In this document: positions 1-11,900 of the stretch, piece by piece
Layout of the letters: each line of letters opens with the position of its first letter
How positions within the stretch are numbered: position 1 is the stretch's first letter
Origin: Haematobia irritans
Lineage: Eukaryota; Arthropoda; Insecta; Diptera; Muscidae
Assembly (NCBI RefSeq): GCF_050003625.1
Contig: NC_134397.1
Coordinates: 197,305,063 to 197,369,062 of the forward strand
DNA length: 64,000 nt
Direction: 5' to 3'
The notes under the pieces: model-generated
What the model was told of the DNA's origin: nothing
Seen by the model: the letters and a program-made list of their open reading frames with translations, nothing else
The model's database searches: none
Position numbers and translations under genes: made by a program

Positions 1-1060
1 TTTCTACCCAATTCTCCTGAAATTGGAAATCTAGAGGTATTTTAGCACCATAAAGAGGTGTGCCAAAAATGGTGACTATCGGTTGATGTTTAGGTATAGC
101 CCCCATATAGACCGACTTCCCGATTTCACTTCTTGGGCTTCTAGAAACCGTAGTTTTTAACCGATTTGTCTGAAGTTGGAAATCTAGAGGTATTTTAGGA
201 CCATAAAGAGGTGTGCTAAAAATGGTGAGTATCGGTCCAGGTTTTGGTATATCCCTCATATAGACCGATCTCCCGATTTGGGGTCTTGGGCTTATAGAAT
301 CCGTAGTTTTTATCCAATTTGCCGGAAATTGGAAATCTAGAGGTATATCAGAACAATAAAGAGGTGTGCCGAAAATGGTGAGTATCGGTCCATGTTTTGG
401 TATAGCCCCTATATAGACCGATCTCCAGTTTTTAATTCTTGGGCGTCTAAAATCTGTGGTTTTTATCCAATTTGCCTGAAATTAGAAATCTAGAGGTATT
501 TTAAAACCCTAAAGAGGTGTGCTGAAAATGATGAGTATCGGACCATGTTTTATATAGCCCCCATTTAAACCGATCTCCAGATTTTATTCTTGGGCTTATA
601 GAAACCGTAGTTTTTATCCAACTTGACTCAAATTGGAAATCTAGAGGTATTTTAGGACCATAAAAAATGGTGAGTATAGGTCCATGTTTTGATGTAGCCA
701 TCAGATAGACCGATCTCCCGATATTACTTTTTTGGCTTCTAGAAACCGTAATTGTTGTCCACTTTGCCTGAATTCGAGAATCTGGAGGTTTTTAGGAATA
801 TAAATAGTTGGCAATCCGTAGTTTTTATCTAATTTGCCTGAAATGAGAAATCTAGAGGTACTTTAGGACCTTAAATATGAGAGCCGAAAATGGCGTGTAT
901 TGGTCCATGTTTTGGTTTATCTCCCAAATAGACCGATCTCCCGATTTTACTTCTTGGGCTTTTAGAAACCATAGTTTTTATCAAATTTTCATGAAATTTT
1001 AAATGTAGAAGTATTTTAGGGACATAAAGAGGTGTGCCAAAAATGGTGAATATCGGTCCA
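1..1060 (+). repeat. Tandem array, family C monomers (about 155 bp), cut by the window edge
   Basis: At least six diverged monomers. Each has a stretch like GGAAATCTAGAGGTATTTTA, then a GAGGTGTGCC tract, GGTGAGTATCGGTCCATGTT and TATAGCCCCCATATAGACC. The same array recurs at 26150-27120. The unique tail of the element continues to about 1890. Confidence 0.85.
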
Positions 1061-1168
1061 TGTGCATTGATAATGAAAATTGCTTGAAACTGAATTATAG
1101 TTTCCAGATTTTACTTCTGGTAATCATTTAAATAATGGGGGTAAAAATCTACAGATGTTAGATTTTAA

Positions 1169-1411
1169 CCCTCTAATGCCCCAATTTTTTTTGTCAGCTG
1201 ATTAAATATTCAATGTTAACGACACAAAAGCAAGAAAACTAATCAAGAAAAATGAATACGGTAAAATTCAGTATATGCTGCAAAGGCTCTCGAGCAGGTT
1301 CAACTAAGTTTTCTGTTTATTTTATTCATTTTTGTTGTCTTAAGGTGTGTTTTACTAAAAGCTTCCTTATTTAATGAAGCCCACCTAAAGGCGGGATTGG
1401 GCATTAGAGGG
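1169..1411. mobile_element. piggyBac-type MITE (TTAA target)
   Basis: This 243-bp insert is bounded by TTAA at 1165-1168 and 1412-1415. Its ends are CCCTCTAATGCCCC and GGGCATTAGAGGG, inverted copies of each other. TTAA duplication with a CCCT start is typical of piggyBac elements. The paralogous tail near 27240-27260 lacks the insert. No coding sequence remains. Confidence 0.85.
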
Positions 1412-1628
1412 TTAAATCAAGGCGTTATTTCATCGTTTTCTTGCACACGATGTTTATAATTCCTCTAAAACTCAAACAAATATGGTTCTTATAAATCCAG
1501 AATCTGATCTAGTCTTCATAGGTAAAATCTTTGAATTTATCTTCGGGAACTGTACTGGTTGAACTGATCTGCTTGTCACCAAATCCCCCTGAAATTTTCA
1601 CAGGAAACTATAATATTTGATTCATGAT

Positions 1629-1819
1629 AGGTTAGGTTAGGTGGCAGCCCGATGTATCAGGCTCACTTAGACTATTCAGTCCATTGTGATACCACATTGG
1701 TGAACTTCTCTCTTATCACTGAGTGCTGCCCGATTCCATGTTAAGCTCAATGACAAGGGACCTCCTTTTTATAGCGTCCGAACGGCGTTCCACATTGCAG
1801 TGAAACCACTTAGAGAAGT
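1629..1819 (-). mobile_element. tRNA-derived SINE, 5'-truncated, (CCTAA) tail
   Basis: Reverse copy of the 3' part of the SINE at 22598-23017; the tail appears here as AGGTTAGGTTAGG. It is flanked by the 13-bp duplication TTTGATTCATGAT (1616-1628 and 1820-1832). The tRNA-like head is missing. Truncation plus a long target-site duplication indicates LINE-type insertion. Confidence 0.88.
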
Positions 1820-1890
1820 TTTGATTCATGATGGTGGGTATTCAAGATTCGGCCCGGCCGAACTTACTGCTTTATATACTTGTTTTTTTT

Positions 1891-2966
1891 TTTGCACTAT
1901 ATATTTTAAGGATATTTTAAATTTAAAGAACATCATTGAAACTATATCAGATAAAGGGTATAATTTCCATTAATATCAATATAATTTCTATTATAGTTGT
2001 TCAAAGGTGGTTTTTTATTTTCCGAAGCCTCCTACTTATTTTTTATTATTTTATTTTGTTTATTTTTTCATAGCCTCTTATTTATTTAAATACTTTTTCC
2101 TTTTTTCAGTTTTCACAAAATCCCACCTGTAATTGGAGATCTGCAAGTTTCGACATCTTATTGAAAACATGAAAGATTTTCAATTAATTTTCTATATGGT
2201 AAATTTTTCCTATAAAAAGCAACAGTATGTGCCACAAACGGAACAAAATGTATTACTCTCGGATACAAATTTAGTACCAGTATATTTTTAGTTTAGATTC
2301 CTTTTATTGTCTTAGAATTAATTTAAATGACAAAAGAAAATATCCAAAAACTTCTTCTTAGGATAGTTCTCATATTTACATTATATTTTCAAGCTATATT
2401 TTTCTCTCAATAGAAATCTATCCATGTAATTATATTTTGTATATTTATAAGATATAGATTATAGTTTTTATGAATTACTATTATTATGCATTTGTATTTT
2501 TTGTGATAATTTTAAATATTAAATAAAAATGAAACATTCCAGAAAATGAAACTTTTAAAAAATATCCGAAAAACATCAAAATATTCACAAAACTTTCTCC
2601 CCCAAATGGAAAGAAAGCTTTCCCATTCATTAATTATTTCACATACTCATAAGATTTCTCTTAAATAAAATTCTGAAAATTTTTTTTTTGGAATTATTCC
2701 TCAGTTGTTTTCGAGCTCTTCATCTAGGCGGATGTTGTCCCTACATTAAACGGAAAAACACGGAAAATTGTTTGTCGTTAAATTCGTTGCATATGTTTTT
2801 GTTGACACGTTGTGATATTTGTTGGTGTTTTTCTTTTCCTCTTTCATTGTCGGCAAACATTGTGGTTCTAAAAATAAATTTTCTATTTAGAAAACTAAGT
2901 TAAAAGAAATGGAAATGTATTAAAGGAATTCGAAACACTATAAAATTAAATTAACATTTGCCTAAA
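1891..2966 (+). other. 5' flank of receptor gene 1
   Basis: AT-rich sequence between the family C element and the gene 1 start codon. It should hold the promoter and 5' UTR, but I cannot place a TATA box, initiator or upstream exon with confidence. An isolated ORF at 2688-2903 has no recognisable features and is not called. Confidence 0.4.
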
Positions 2967-5900
2967 ATGTTTCATCGAATTGTTTGGCTTTCATTGATCA
3001 TCACTTTATTAGGTTTACTTCCTATCCGAGGGCAAAGAGATAATTTTGACTATGTAAATCCTTCTTCACCGGGTAGTCGAATACCAATTGGTAAGTATTT
3101 TTATACCCTCCATCATAGGATGCGGGTATATTAACTTTGTCATTCCGTTTGTAACACATCGAAATATTGCTCTAAGACCCCATAAAGTATATATATTCTG
3201 GGTCGTGGTGAAATTCTGAGTCGATCTAAGCATGTCCGTCCGTCCGTCCGTCTGTTGAAATCACGCTAACTTCCGAACGAAACAAGCTATCGACTTGAAA
3301 CTTGGCACAAGTTGTTTTTATTGATGTAGGTCGGACGGTATTGCAAATTGGCCATATTGGTCCACTTTTACGTATAGCCCCCATATAAACGGACCCCCAA
3401 ACTTGACTTGCGATTGCTCTAAGAGAAGCAAATTTCATCCGATCCACCTGAAATTTGGTACATGGTGTTAGTATATGGTCTCTAACAACCATGCAGAAAT
3501 TGGTCCATATCGGTCCATAATTACATATAGCCCCCATATAAACCGATCCCCCGATTTGGCTTGCGGAGCCTCTAAGAGAACCAAATTTCATCCGATCCGG
3601 CTGAAATTTGGTACATGGTGTTACTATATGGTCTCTACACCCAGAAAAAAGTGCCTTCGAAACTAAAGGAAAAAATTTTCATCAATATAGTTTATCCATT
3701 TTATTTCCATTAAGGTAAATTTTTGTGAAAAATAATAAAATTTACTCGTTTCAGTAAAAAAATCCTAAACTGTAAGCAGTTAGGAATAGTTCATTAACTA
3801 GAATAAGGCATGGAATTTTACTCATACTATTTTGTTCGCTGGGTATAAGAATTTACTACTGAAAAAGAAAATTTTATTCACCGATAACAAAGCATTCGTA
3901 AAAATAAACAAAAACCGAACTAAACCCAAGTTTCCTCAAAATTAGTAAAATTTCTTATAAAACGATAATTGCGACTTCCTTTATAATAGAAAGTTTTTCA
4001 TACATACGAACAACACTTGGCATAGAAAAATATTTTAGTTCATTCGTACTAAGAACTATGCAATCCTTTCAAAACTTAAGGAAACACACTTGTTAGAATA
4101 TAGGAAATTTTCCTAAATTTCTATTGTCTACCTGTAATCGATACCTGTCATCGTAATCGATGTGTTTGCGCGTTGGTGTAATCGATATATTTGCGCGTCG
4201 GTTGTTTTTTTAGTTGGAATCGCGTTGTTTTGGTATACGGAGAGATTGTTAAAAAATAATATGGTAAAATAATATAATAAATAACAAATAAAATATATAA
4301 AATATTTGTTATTTTAAATTAGTGAGAAAAATTTTCGTTTTTTTAAATAAATCTATCAATGTTCGTGATAGTGTATAAAGAAAGAAAACACCAGCAGAAT
4401 AACAACCCTTTCATTTGTCTTCATTTTGGAATCTTCAATTATCAGGTAATATTCAGTGACGCTAACCTTTTGCAACAAAAATGTTTTATGATTTTTTATA
4501 TTTGTAGGTATTGAAATTGTAAAAGGAGGACAAAATCGTTAGGCAGCAACTTATTAAAAGTGAAAAGTACAAGAAGAAGAAAAAGTGCGTTTTACAGTTG
4601 ATAATATCACACGGAAATTGGAAATAGTGGAATAATAAACTAATATTTCAAAGAGATTCGATGCTGTTGATTCTTAATAAATATATTCAATATATTAATA
4701 AAACATGTCTTTTATTGAAGATAAAATTGCTTATAGAAATAAATAAAATTGTATTTAAAAACGAAGGTAAGCAGTTCTAATTATGAAGTAAAAGTTTTAC
4801 CACAAATGTGTAAGATTTGTCGAAATGAATGAAAAAATTTCAATAAAATCATTCCATATATGAATTCAAATTAGTTAAATTTTTTCATTCTGTAGTATAG
4901 TGGTATATAAATATAGGAAAATGTTAACTAATATATGGAATGCATTATTCCTAATTTCTACAAAAATCACATCGTTCAAACAAATAAAAATGTCTTTGGC
5001 GCTATACGAAGTTCAACTTTCTTCACAATGAGTTCATTTTAACTTAAAGAAGGGGTCACTTTTTCCTGGGTGTACCAACCATGCAAAAATTGGTCCATAT
5101 CGGTCCACTTTAAACGGACCCCCAATATAAACGGCCCCAAATTTGGCTTGCGATTGCTGTAAGAGAAGCAACTTTCATCCGATCGGGCTGAAATTCGGTA
5201 CATGGTGTTAGTATACGGTCTCTAACAACCATGCAGAAATTGGTCCACATCGGTCCATAATTATATATAGCCCCCATATAGACCGATCCCCCGATTTGGC
5301 TTGCGGAGCCTCTAAGAGAAGCAAATTTCACCCGTCCGGATGAAATTTGGTACATGATGTTGGTATATGTTCTCTAATGACCATGCAAAAATTGGTCCAC
5401 ATCGGTCCATAATTATATATAGCCCCCATATAAACCGATCCCCAGATTTGACCTACGGAGCCTCTTAGAGGAGCAAAAGTCATCCGATCCAATTGAAATT
5501 TGGTACGTGGTGTTAGTATATTGTCTCTAACAACCATGCAAAAATTGGTCCACATCGGTCCATAATTATATATAGCCCCCATATAAATCGATCCCCTAAC
5601 TTGGCTTGCGGAGCCTCTAATAGAAGCAAATTTCATCCGATCCGACTGAAATTTGGTACACGCAAAAAAATAATTCTTTCCTCCCAAACGAAATTTTAGA
5701 CACACAAAGTTCGTTTCTCATTTGCTTTTCGCTGTAAGGAAGTGTATTTGGAAGAAAAGTATATACTTTTTGTGATAAACGTTTATTCTTTTCCAGGATG
5801 TAAAAACAATTTCATAAAGACTAACTCAAAAAAAAATTTTTTTTTCTGGCTAATTGCATTTTCCCTCACATCTTTCTCACTTCCACGAAGATTTTTAGTT

Positions 5901-8900
5901 CTTAACACCTTTTTCTGTAATACAAACATTGTAGAAGAAATTATACGATTTTATAAATTTTTAAAATTTTTTTACCTTTCGCCTGGACGGAGAATCGAAC
6001 CGCGGACCATGCACTTTGTAAGCCAACACACTAACCACTGAGCTATGTACCTGTTATGGTCATCAATAGATAAATATCCATATAAGTTATATTTATATAG
6101 CATAGCTTGCGGCGCCCACGAACCGAATAAACAAAGTTTATTTAACAGAAACAAACATTTAGTTTGGCACCGTGGAGCAGTGGTTGCTACGTCTGACTCT
6201 CATGCCAAGGGTCGTGGGTTCGATCCCTGCTTCGACCAAAGTTTTTTTTTTTTTTTTCTACTTTTTTTTCTACTCTTTCCAAACGTTTTTTTTCTTTGCG
6301 TGTACATGGTGTTAGTAAATGGTCTCTAATGACAATACAAAAATTGGTCCACATCATTCCATAATTATATATACACTGTTAGAAAAATATGTTTTTCATA
6401 TGTTCCGATATAAACAAAATGTGTTTCGGGCACAATTTTTAAACACAATATATTTAAGTGCAAACATGTAATGTTCCTAAACTAACACTAAGTGTTTGGG
6501 ACACATATGTTAATATGTTAGAATATATTATGTTTGGGGCATGAATGTTTCATAAAAATAATATGTGTGAATGTAAACATATATAAATTTACAAATTTCG
6601 AGTAAACATATATATGTTTTGATATATTATTCAGAGAGCGACAGAGAGAGAGTATAGAGAAAGAAATAGAGATGGAAATCGGGAGGGTTGACGAAAGATA
6701 TCAACATAACACAGCGAGAGAATCAAAAGAGAGCAATTTCGGTGAAACTGCTTGTATGTTGTTTCGGAAAACTGTTTTATAATAAGCCCAAAAATTTGAT
6801 ATGCTTAAGTCTAAATATTATTTAATTTGAATACTCATGTAAAGAGAATAGACATTCGGAAGCGGGCATTAAGTTCGAGTTTTGCAGCTAAAACAATCGA
6901 AAAAGTTTATTTTCTTGAAAATGAATTATTAATGAAAAGTAAAAGGCAAAACATTTCATTTTAGAACGATAATGCCAACTTAATACCGCCCTTAAGGCTA
7001 AAAATGAAATTAAGTACAAAAAACGATAAGTTTTAAATGCATTTCAAATGGTGTTAAATGCTAGTAAAAAACTGTTCACGCCTAACTAAATTTATGTGTA
7101 TATTATAAAATTATTTATGTATGTTTATACTCGACTCCACGTTCTTCTTTTGTTAGAGTTTTTAAATTCCTTCCAAAATTTCAAGCTTTTATACCAAAAA
7201 CAGTTTTTGTTACAAAATTGTTATTTTTGCAATAAAAAAATAATATTTTATCCAAAAGCTCAGTCCATTTCATTTATATCAAGCACTGTTCTTTTCTGAC
7301 TGTAAATCTTTAATAACACACATTTCGAAGTTTCATTGTAAAAATTTAATTTAATAATATAAAAATATAAATACAAAAATTAAAAAAATTGGTGTTCGAT
7401 CGGAGTAGGGATTGAACCCAGGACCCTTTGCATGCAAGGCGGACATGCTAACCACTGCTCCACGTGGCCAACAAATATATGTTTCTGTTGAATAATGTTT
7501 TGTTTGCATCGGCTCGTGGGCGCTGCAAACTATGCTATATAAATGTGACTTATAACGATAATTGTCTATTGGTAACTATAACAGCTACGTAGCCCAGTGG
7601 TAGTGTGTTGGCTTATAAATTGCATGGTTCCCGGTTCGATTCTCAGTCCAGGCCAAAGGTAAAATTTAAAAAAAAATATAAAATTGAATAATTTCTTCAA
7701 CATTATTTGTATTACAGAAAAAGGTGCCAAGAACTAAAAAATTTCGTGGAAGTGAAAATTATGTGAGGGAATGAGCACAATCTTCTTTGGGGAAAATTCT
7801 TCCAAACATATAACATTTTTGGGCTCAAAATGCTTCCAAACATATAATATGTTCACTAAAACAAACATATTAATGTTTCGGCAGTATCCAATAATATATG
7901 TGCTTCCTGCAAAATATGTTTGGAACATATGTTAGAGAAGCGATTTTTTCTGAGGGTGTAGCATCCATATAAACCGATAACCAGATTTGACCTCCGGAGC
8001 CTCTTGAAGACCAAAATTTATCTGATTCAGTTGAAATTTGGTAAGTGGTGTTAATATATGGCCTCAAACACCCATGCAAAAATTGGTCGAAATCGGCCAT
8101 AATTATATATAGCCCCCATATAAACCGATCCTCCGAAGCCCCTTGGAAGAGCAAAATTAATCCGATTCGGTTGAAATTTGGTACGTGATGTTAGTATATG
8201 GTATCCAACAACCATGCAGGAATTGGTTCATATCAGTCCATAATTATGTATAGCCCCCATATAAACCGATCCCCAGATTTGACCTTCGGTGCCTTATGGA
8301 GAAGCAAAATTCATCCGATCTGGTTGAAATTTTGTACGTGGTGGAAGTATATGATATTTAAGAACCATGCCAAAAGTGGTCCATATCAGTCCATAATCAT
8401 ATGGATTAACTCACAATTTAGAAAACGATGTTAAGAAGTTTTAAGATACCACAACCCAAGTAACTCGATTGTGGATGACATTCTTTCGTAGAAGTTGCTA
8501 CGCAATCCATCGTGGAGGGTACATAAGATTCGGCCTGGCCGAACTTACGGCCGTATATACTTGTTTTATTTTAAAATATAGTTATTACCATTTAATTCAA
8601 TATTCATTTCGATTTATTTCGATATATTTTTTTTTCTTTTGTTTTATTTATTTAAAAGTGCACTTAATTTTATACTTTTTCACACTTCAAAAACCAATTG
8701 CTTACTTGCTCTCTCTTTTGAAGCCGTTCTTAAAGAGTACAGTTGGAATAAACCAAAAACAAATACACATTGTAAAACCTTGTTTGCATAAGAAACAGTG
8801 TTGCCACACTTTTTGACAAATTTCTAACTTTGATTTTTTATTTTGGGCCAAAGGTATCGACCACTGTGCACTGCTGTCCCTCATCTGTAAAGTTTCTGAA

Positions 8901-11900
8901 ACGTATTTCTAATAGTTCCCCTTCAACCTATTCACGAATTACAAGCTGGAACTAGGTCGACTTTAACATTTCCTTACATACGTTACATACGCCCACGACA
9001 ACGACTTTCGTTAGTTCAATGATTTATTTTCATTACGCCAATGAAAGTGTACGTTAAATGTATCATTATTTACAAGAAAATTCGTTAGAATAAAGAAGAA
9101 ATACATTATATTTACGAAACTGTTGCGATGGGCCAATTTTTATGACAATTTTCCTTAGGATAACGAAATCTATTTCTATTTTGTCCAGGTTTGATAACCG
9201 ACCTTAATTCGGAGGTATTGCGTTATACCTTTGAAAATGCCACAAACATCATTAATGCAGAACTGACAACACCACTGGAAGTACGACATGCTGAAATCGA
9301 TTATGGAAATTCTATGCAAGGTGTAGAAAAACTCTGCCGAATGATGGAGGTAAGTGTGAAATTCTCACCAATTGCCAAAAGAGAGTAAATGCATTTTAGC
9401 ATTAAATTTCCTCAATTTCTAGGAAGGAATTGGTGCAATATTTGGTCCTTCGGCCTTAACGTCTGGATTACATCTGATGAATGTATGCGATAGCAAAGAT
9501 TTACCCTATATTTTATCGTATATGAGTGAGACCAATGAAGGTTTTAATCTACATCCTCATCCAGCTGATATTGCTCAGGCATTGCATGCTGTTATTTCAG
9601 CTTTTGAATGGAGTCGTTATATATTTCTTTATCAAAATGGTGAGATACAAAAAAATTAAATTTTACCCCTCATTTACAAAAAAAAAAGTATATTTTAAAC
9701 CTATTTTTCCCATATAAATTCTTCTAAATTATCGTTAGAAATAAATGAAATTTCTTTTACCTTTAACGAAACTTTCTTTATTATTTATACGAATGTTTTT
9801 TAATTTTTTTTTTTTCTAAATTGTAGCTGTTTATCTAAGCATTTTGGATGCTTTAATGTCCATTTATGGTAGTAGTGGCCCTTTCATCTCTGTTGTCCGT
9901 TATGATTTGAATTTGAATGGTAACTTCAAATCGGTTTTGAGAAGAGTACGAAAATCTGTGGATAATCGCTTAGTTGTGGTCGGCTCATCAGAATCTGTTG
10001 CTGAAGTTCTGAAACAGGTATGAATTTATTTTACAACTAAAATAACATTTTTTTGAACTTTGGTCGTATGGTTTTTTTATAGGCCCAACAAGTTGGCATC
10101 ATGAATGAAGACTACACGTACATTATTGGCAACTTGGATCTTCATACATTCGATTTGGAAGAATACAAATACAGTGATGCCAATATCACCGGATTTCGTA
10201 TGTTCTCCGCCCAAAAACCTGAGGTACAGAATCTTATGCGTGAAATGGGTTATTTGCAAAAACTTACCGAAGATGAACGATTCAACGATGGCGAGACTAT
10301 CGATATTTCAAATGTGGATCCCGATGATGTGGAAATACAGGAGCGTATACGTCAAAGAGAAATTGATAATGAAATCATAAGAAATGGTAAATTATGAAAT
10401 AATCGATACATAACATATATTAAAACAAGTAAGGAAAGTCTAAAGTCGGGCGGGGCCGACTATATTATACCCTGCACCACTTTGTAGATCCACATTTTCG
10501 ATAACATCTGAAATCCTTCAAATTTTTTCAGTGCTATATATAAAGCTTCATATTCCCATATACATACATTTAAATCTGAACCGACAATATATTTATCACT
10601 CGATCTGGACAGAATTTGATAGACTTCTACAAAATCTATAGACTCAAAATTTAAGTCGGCTAATGCACTAGGGTGGAACACAATGTTAGTAAAAAAAATA
10701 TGGGAAACATTTAAATCTGAAGCAATTTTAAGGAAACTTCGCAAAAGTTTATTTATGATTTATCGCTCGGTATATATGTATCAGAAGCTAAGGAAAATTA
10801 GAGTAATTTTTAAAACTTTTCGACTAAGCAGTGGCGATTTTACAAGGAAAATATTGGTATTTTGACCATTTTTGTCGAAATCAGAAAAACATATATATGG
10901 GAGCTATATCTAAATCTGAACCGATTTCAACCAAATTTGGCACGCATAGCTACAATGCTAATTCTACTCCCTGTGCAAAATTTCAACTAAATCAGAGCAA
11001 AACATTGGCCTCTGTGGTCATATGAGTGTAAATCGGGCGAAAGCTATATATGGGAGATATATCTAAATCTGAACCGATTTCAACCAAATTTGGCACGCAT
11101 AGCTACAATGCTAATTCTACTCCCTGTGCAAAATTTCAATTAAATCGGAGTAAAAGATTGGCCACTGTGGTCATATGAGTGTAAATCGGGCGAACGATAT
11201 ATATGGGAGCTATATCTAAATCTGAACCGATTTCAATAAAATTTGGCACACTTGACTACACTACTAGTTCTACTCCCTGTGCAAAATTTCAACCAAATTG
11301 GGGTAAAACTCTGGCTTCTGGGACCATATTAGTCCATATCGGGCGAAAGATATATATGGTAGCTTTATCTAAATCTGAACCGATTTCTTCCAAAATCAAT
11401 AGGGTTCTATTCTAACCCAAATTAGGAACATGTGCCAAATTTGAAGGCGATTGGACTTAAACTGCGACCTAGACTTTGATCACAAAAATGTGTTCACAGA
11501 CAGACGGACGGACGGACGGACAGACGGACATGGTTATATCGACTCAGGGACCCACCCTGAGCATTATTGCCCAAGACACCATGTGTCTATCTCGTCTCCT
11601 TCTGGGTGTTGCAAACATATGCACTAACTTATAATACCCTGTTCCACAGTGTGGCGCAGGGTATAAATATGGCAAACATTGTAATCTGAACCAATTTTGA
11701 GGCAACTTCGCAAAAGTGTATTTATGATTTATCGGTCGATAGATATGTATTAGAAATAAAGGAAAATTTGAGTCACTTTTACTAGCTTTCGACTTAGCAG
11801 TGGCGATTTTATAAGGAAAATGTGGGTATTTTGGTCATTTTTGCCCAAATCGGAAAATCATATATATGGAAGCTATATAGAAATCTGAACCGATTTCAAC

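Larger units (their letters stand above)
1061..1890 (+). repeat. Tail of family C element, with two insertions and the terminal motif
   Basis: The sequence aligns with 27130-27512 once a piggyBac-type MITE (1169-1411) and a SINE piece (1629-1819) are removed. It ends in AAGATTCGGCCCGGCCGAAC followed by TATATACTTGTTT at about 1840-1886. That end is shared with family A. Confidence 0.8.
5659..6302. mobile_element. TA-flanked TIR element, CACGCAAA ends, with a divergent tRNA-like pair
   Basis: The ends CACGCAAAAAAA and TTTCTTTGCGTG are inverted. TA flanks both sides within a family A monomer, whose sequence GGTACATGGTGTTAGTA is restored if the insert is removed. Inside are a tRNA-like unit on the minus strand (about 5975-6058) and one on the plus strand (about 6163-6240). 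A longer copy lies at 13124-14054. Confidence 0.85.
6374..7958. mobile_element. TA-flanked TIR element (1585 bp) with another divergent tRNA-like pair
   Basis: The left end CACTGTTAGAAAAATATG and the right end read inward, CACCCTCAGAAAAAATCGC, are imperfect TIRs. TA lies on both sides inside a family A monomer. Inside: an inverted TTAAGTTCGAGTTTTGC segment (about 6865-6990) related to the MITE at 25813, a minus-strand tRNA-like unit at 7390-7472 and a plus-strand unit at 7581-7660. Confidence 0.8.
3101..8567 (+). repeat. Family A dispersed repeat in intron 1 of gene 1, split by three nested TIR elements
   Basis: It starts at TATACCCTCCATCATAGGAT. Next come a GTCCGTCCGTCCGTC tract, a conserved leader with CGAAACAAGCTATCGACTTG, and diverged monomers of about 147 bp with TATAGCCCCCATATAAACCG. 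It ends in GATTCGGCCTGGCCGAACTT and GTATATACTTGTTT. The family A parts are 3101-3637, 5073-5658, 6303-6373 and 7959-8567; the rest is inserted DNA. Confidence 0.85.

Noticed and set aside
5975..6240. Possible genuine tRNA genes
   Set aside because: Pol III boxes are present, but the stems do not pair as a cloverleaf and the same units recur inside copies of transposable elements. Called tRNA-like.
8801..8890. hAT-like end CAGTGTTGCCACAC in intron 1 of gene 1
   Set aside because: No inverted partner or 8-bp duplication could be found nearby.
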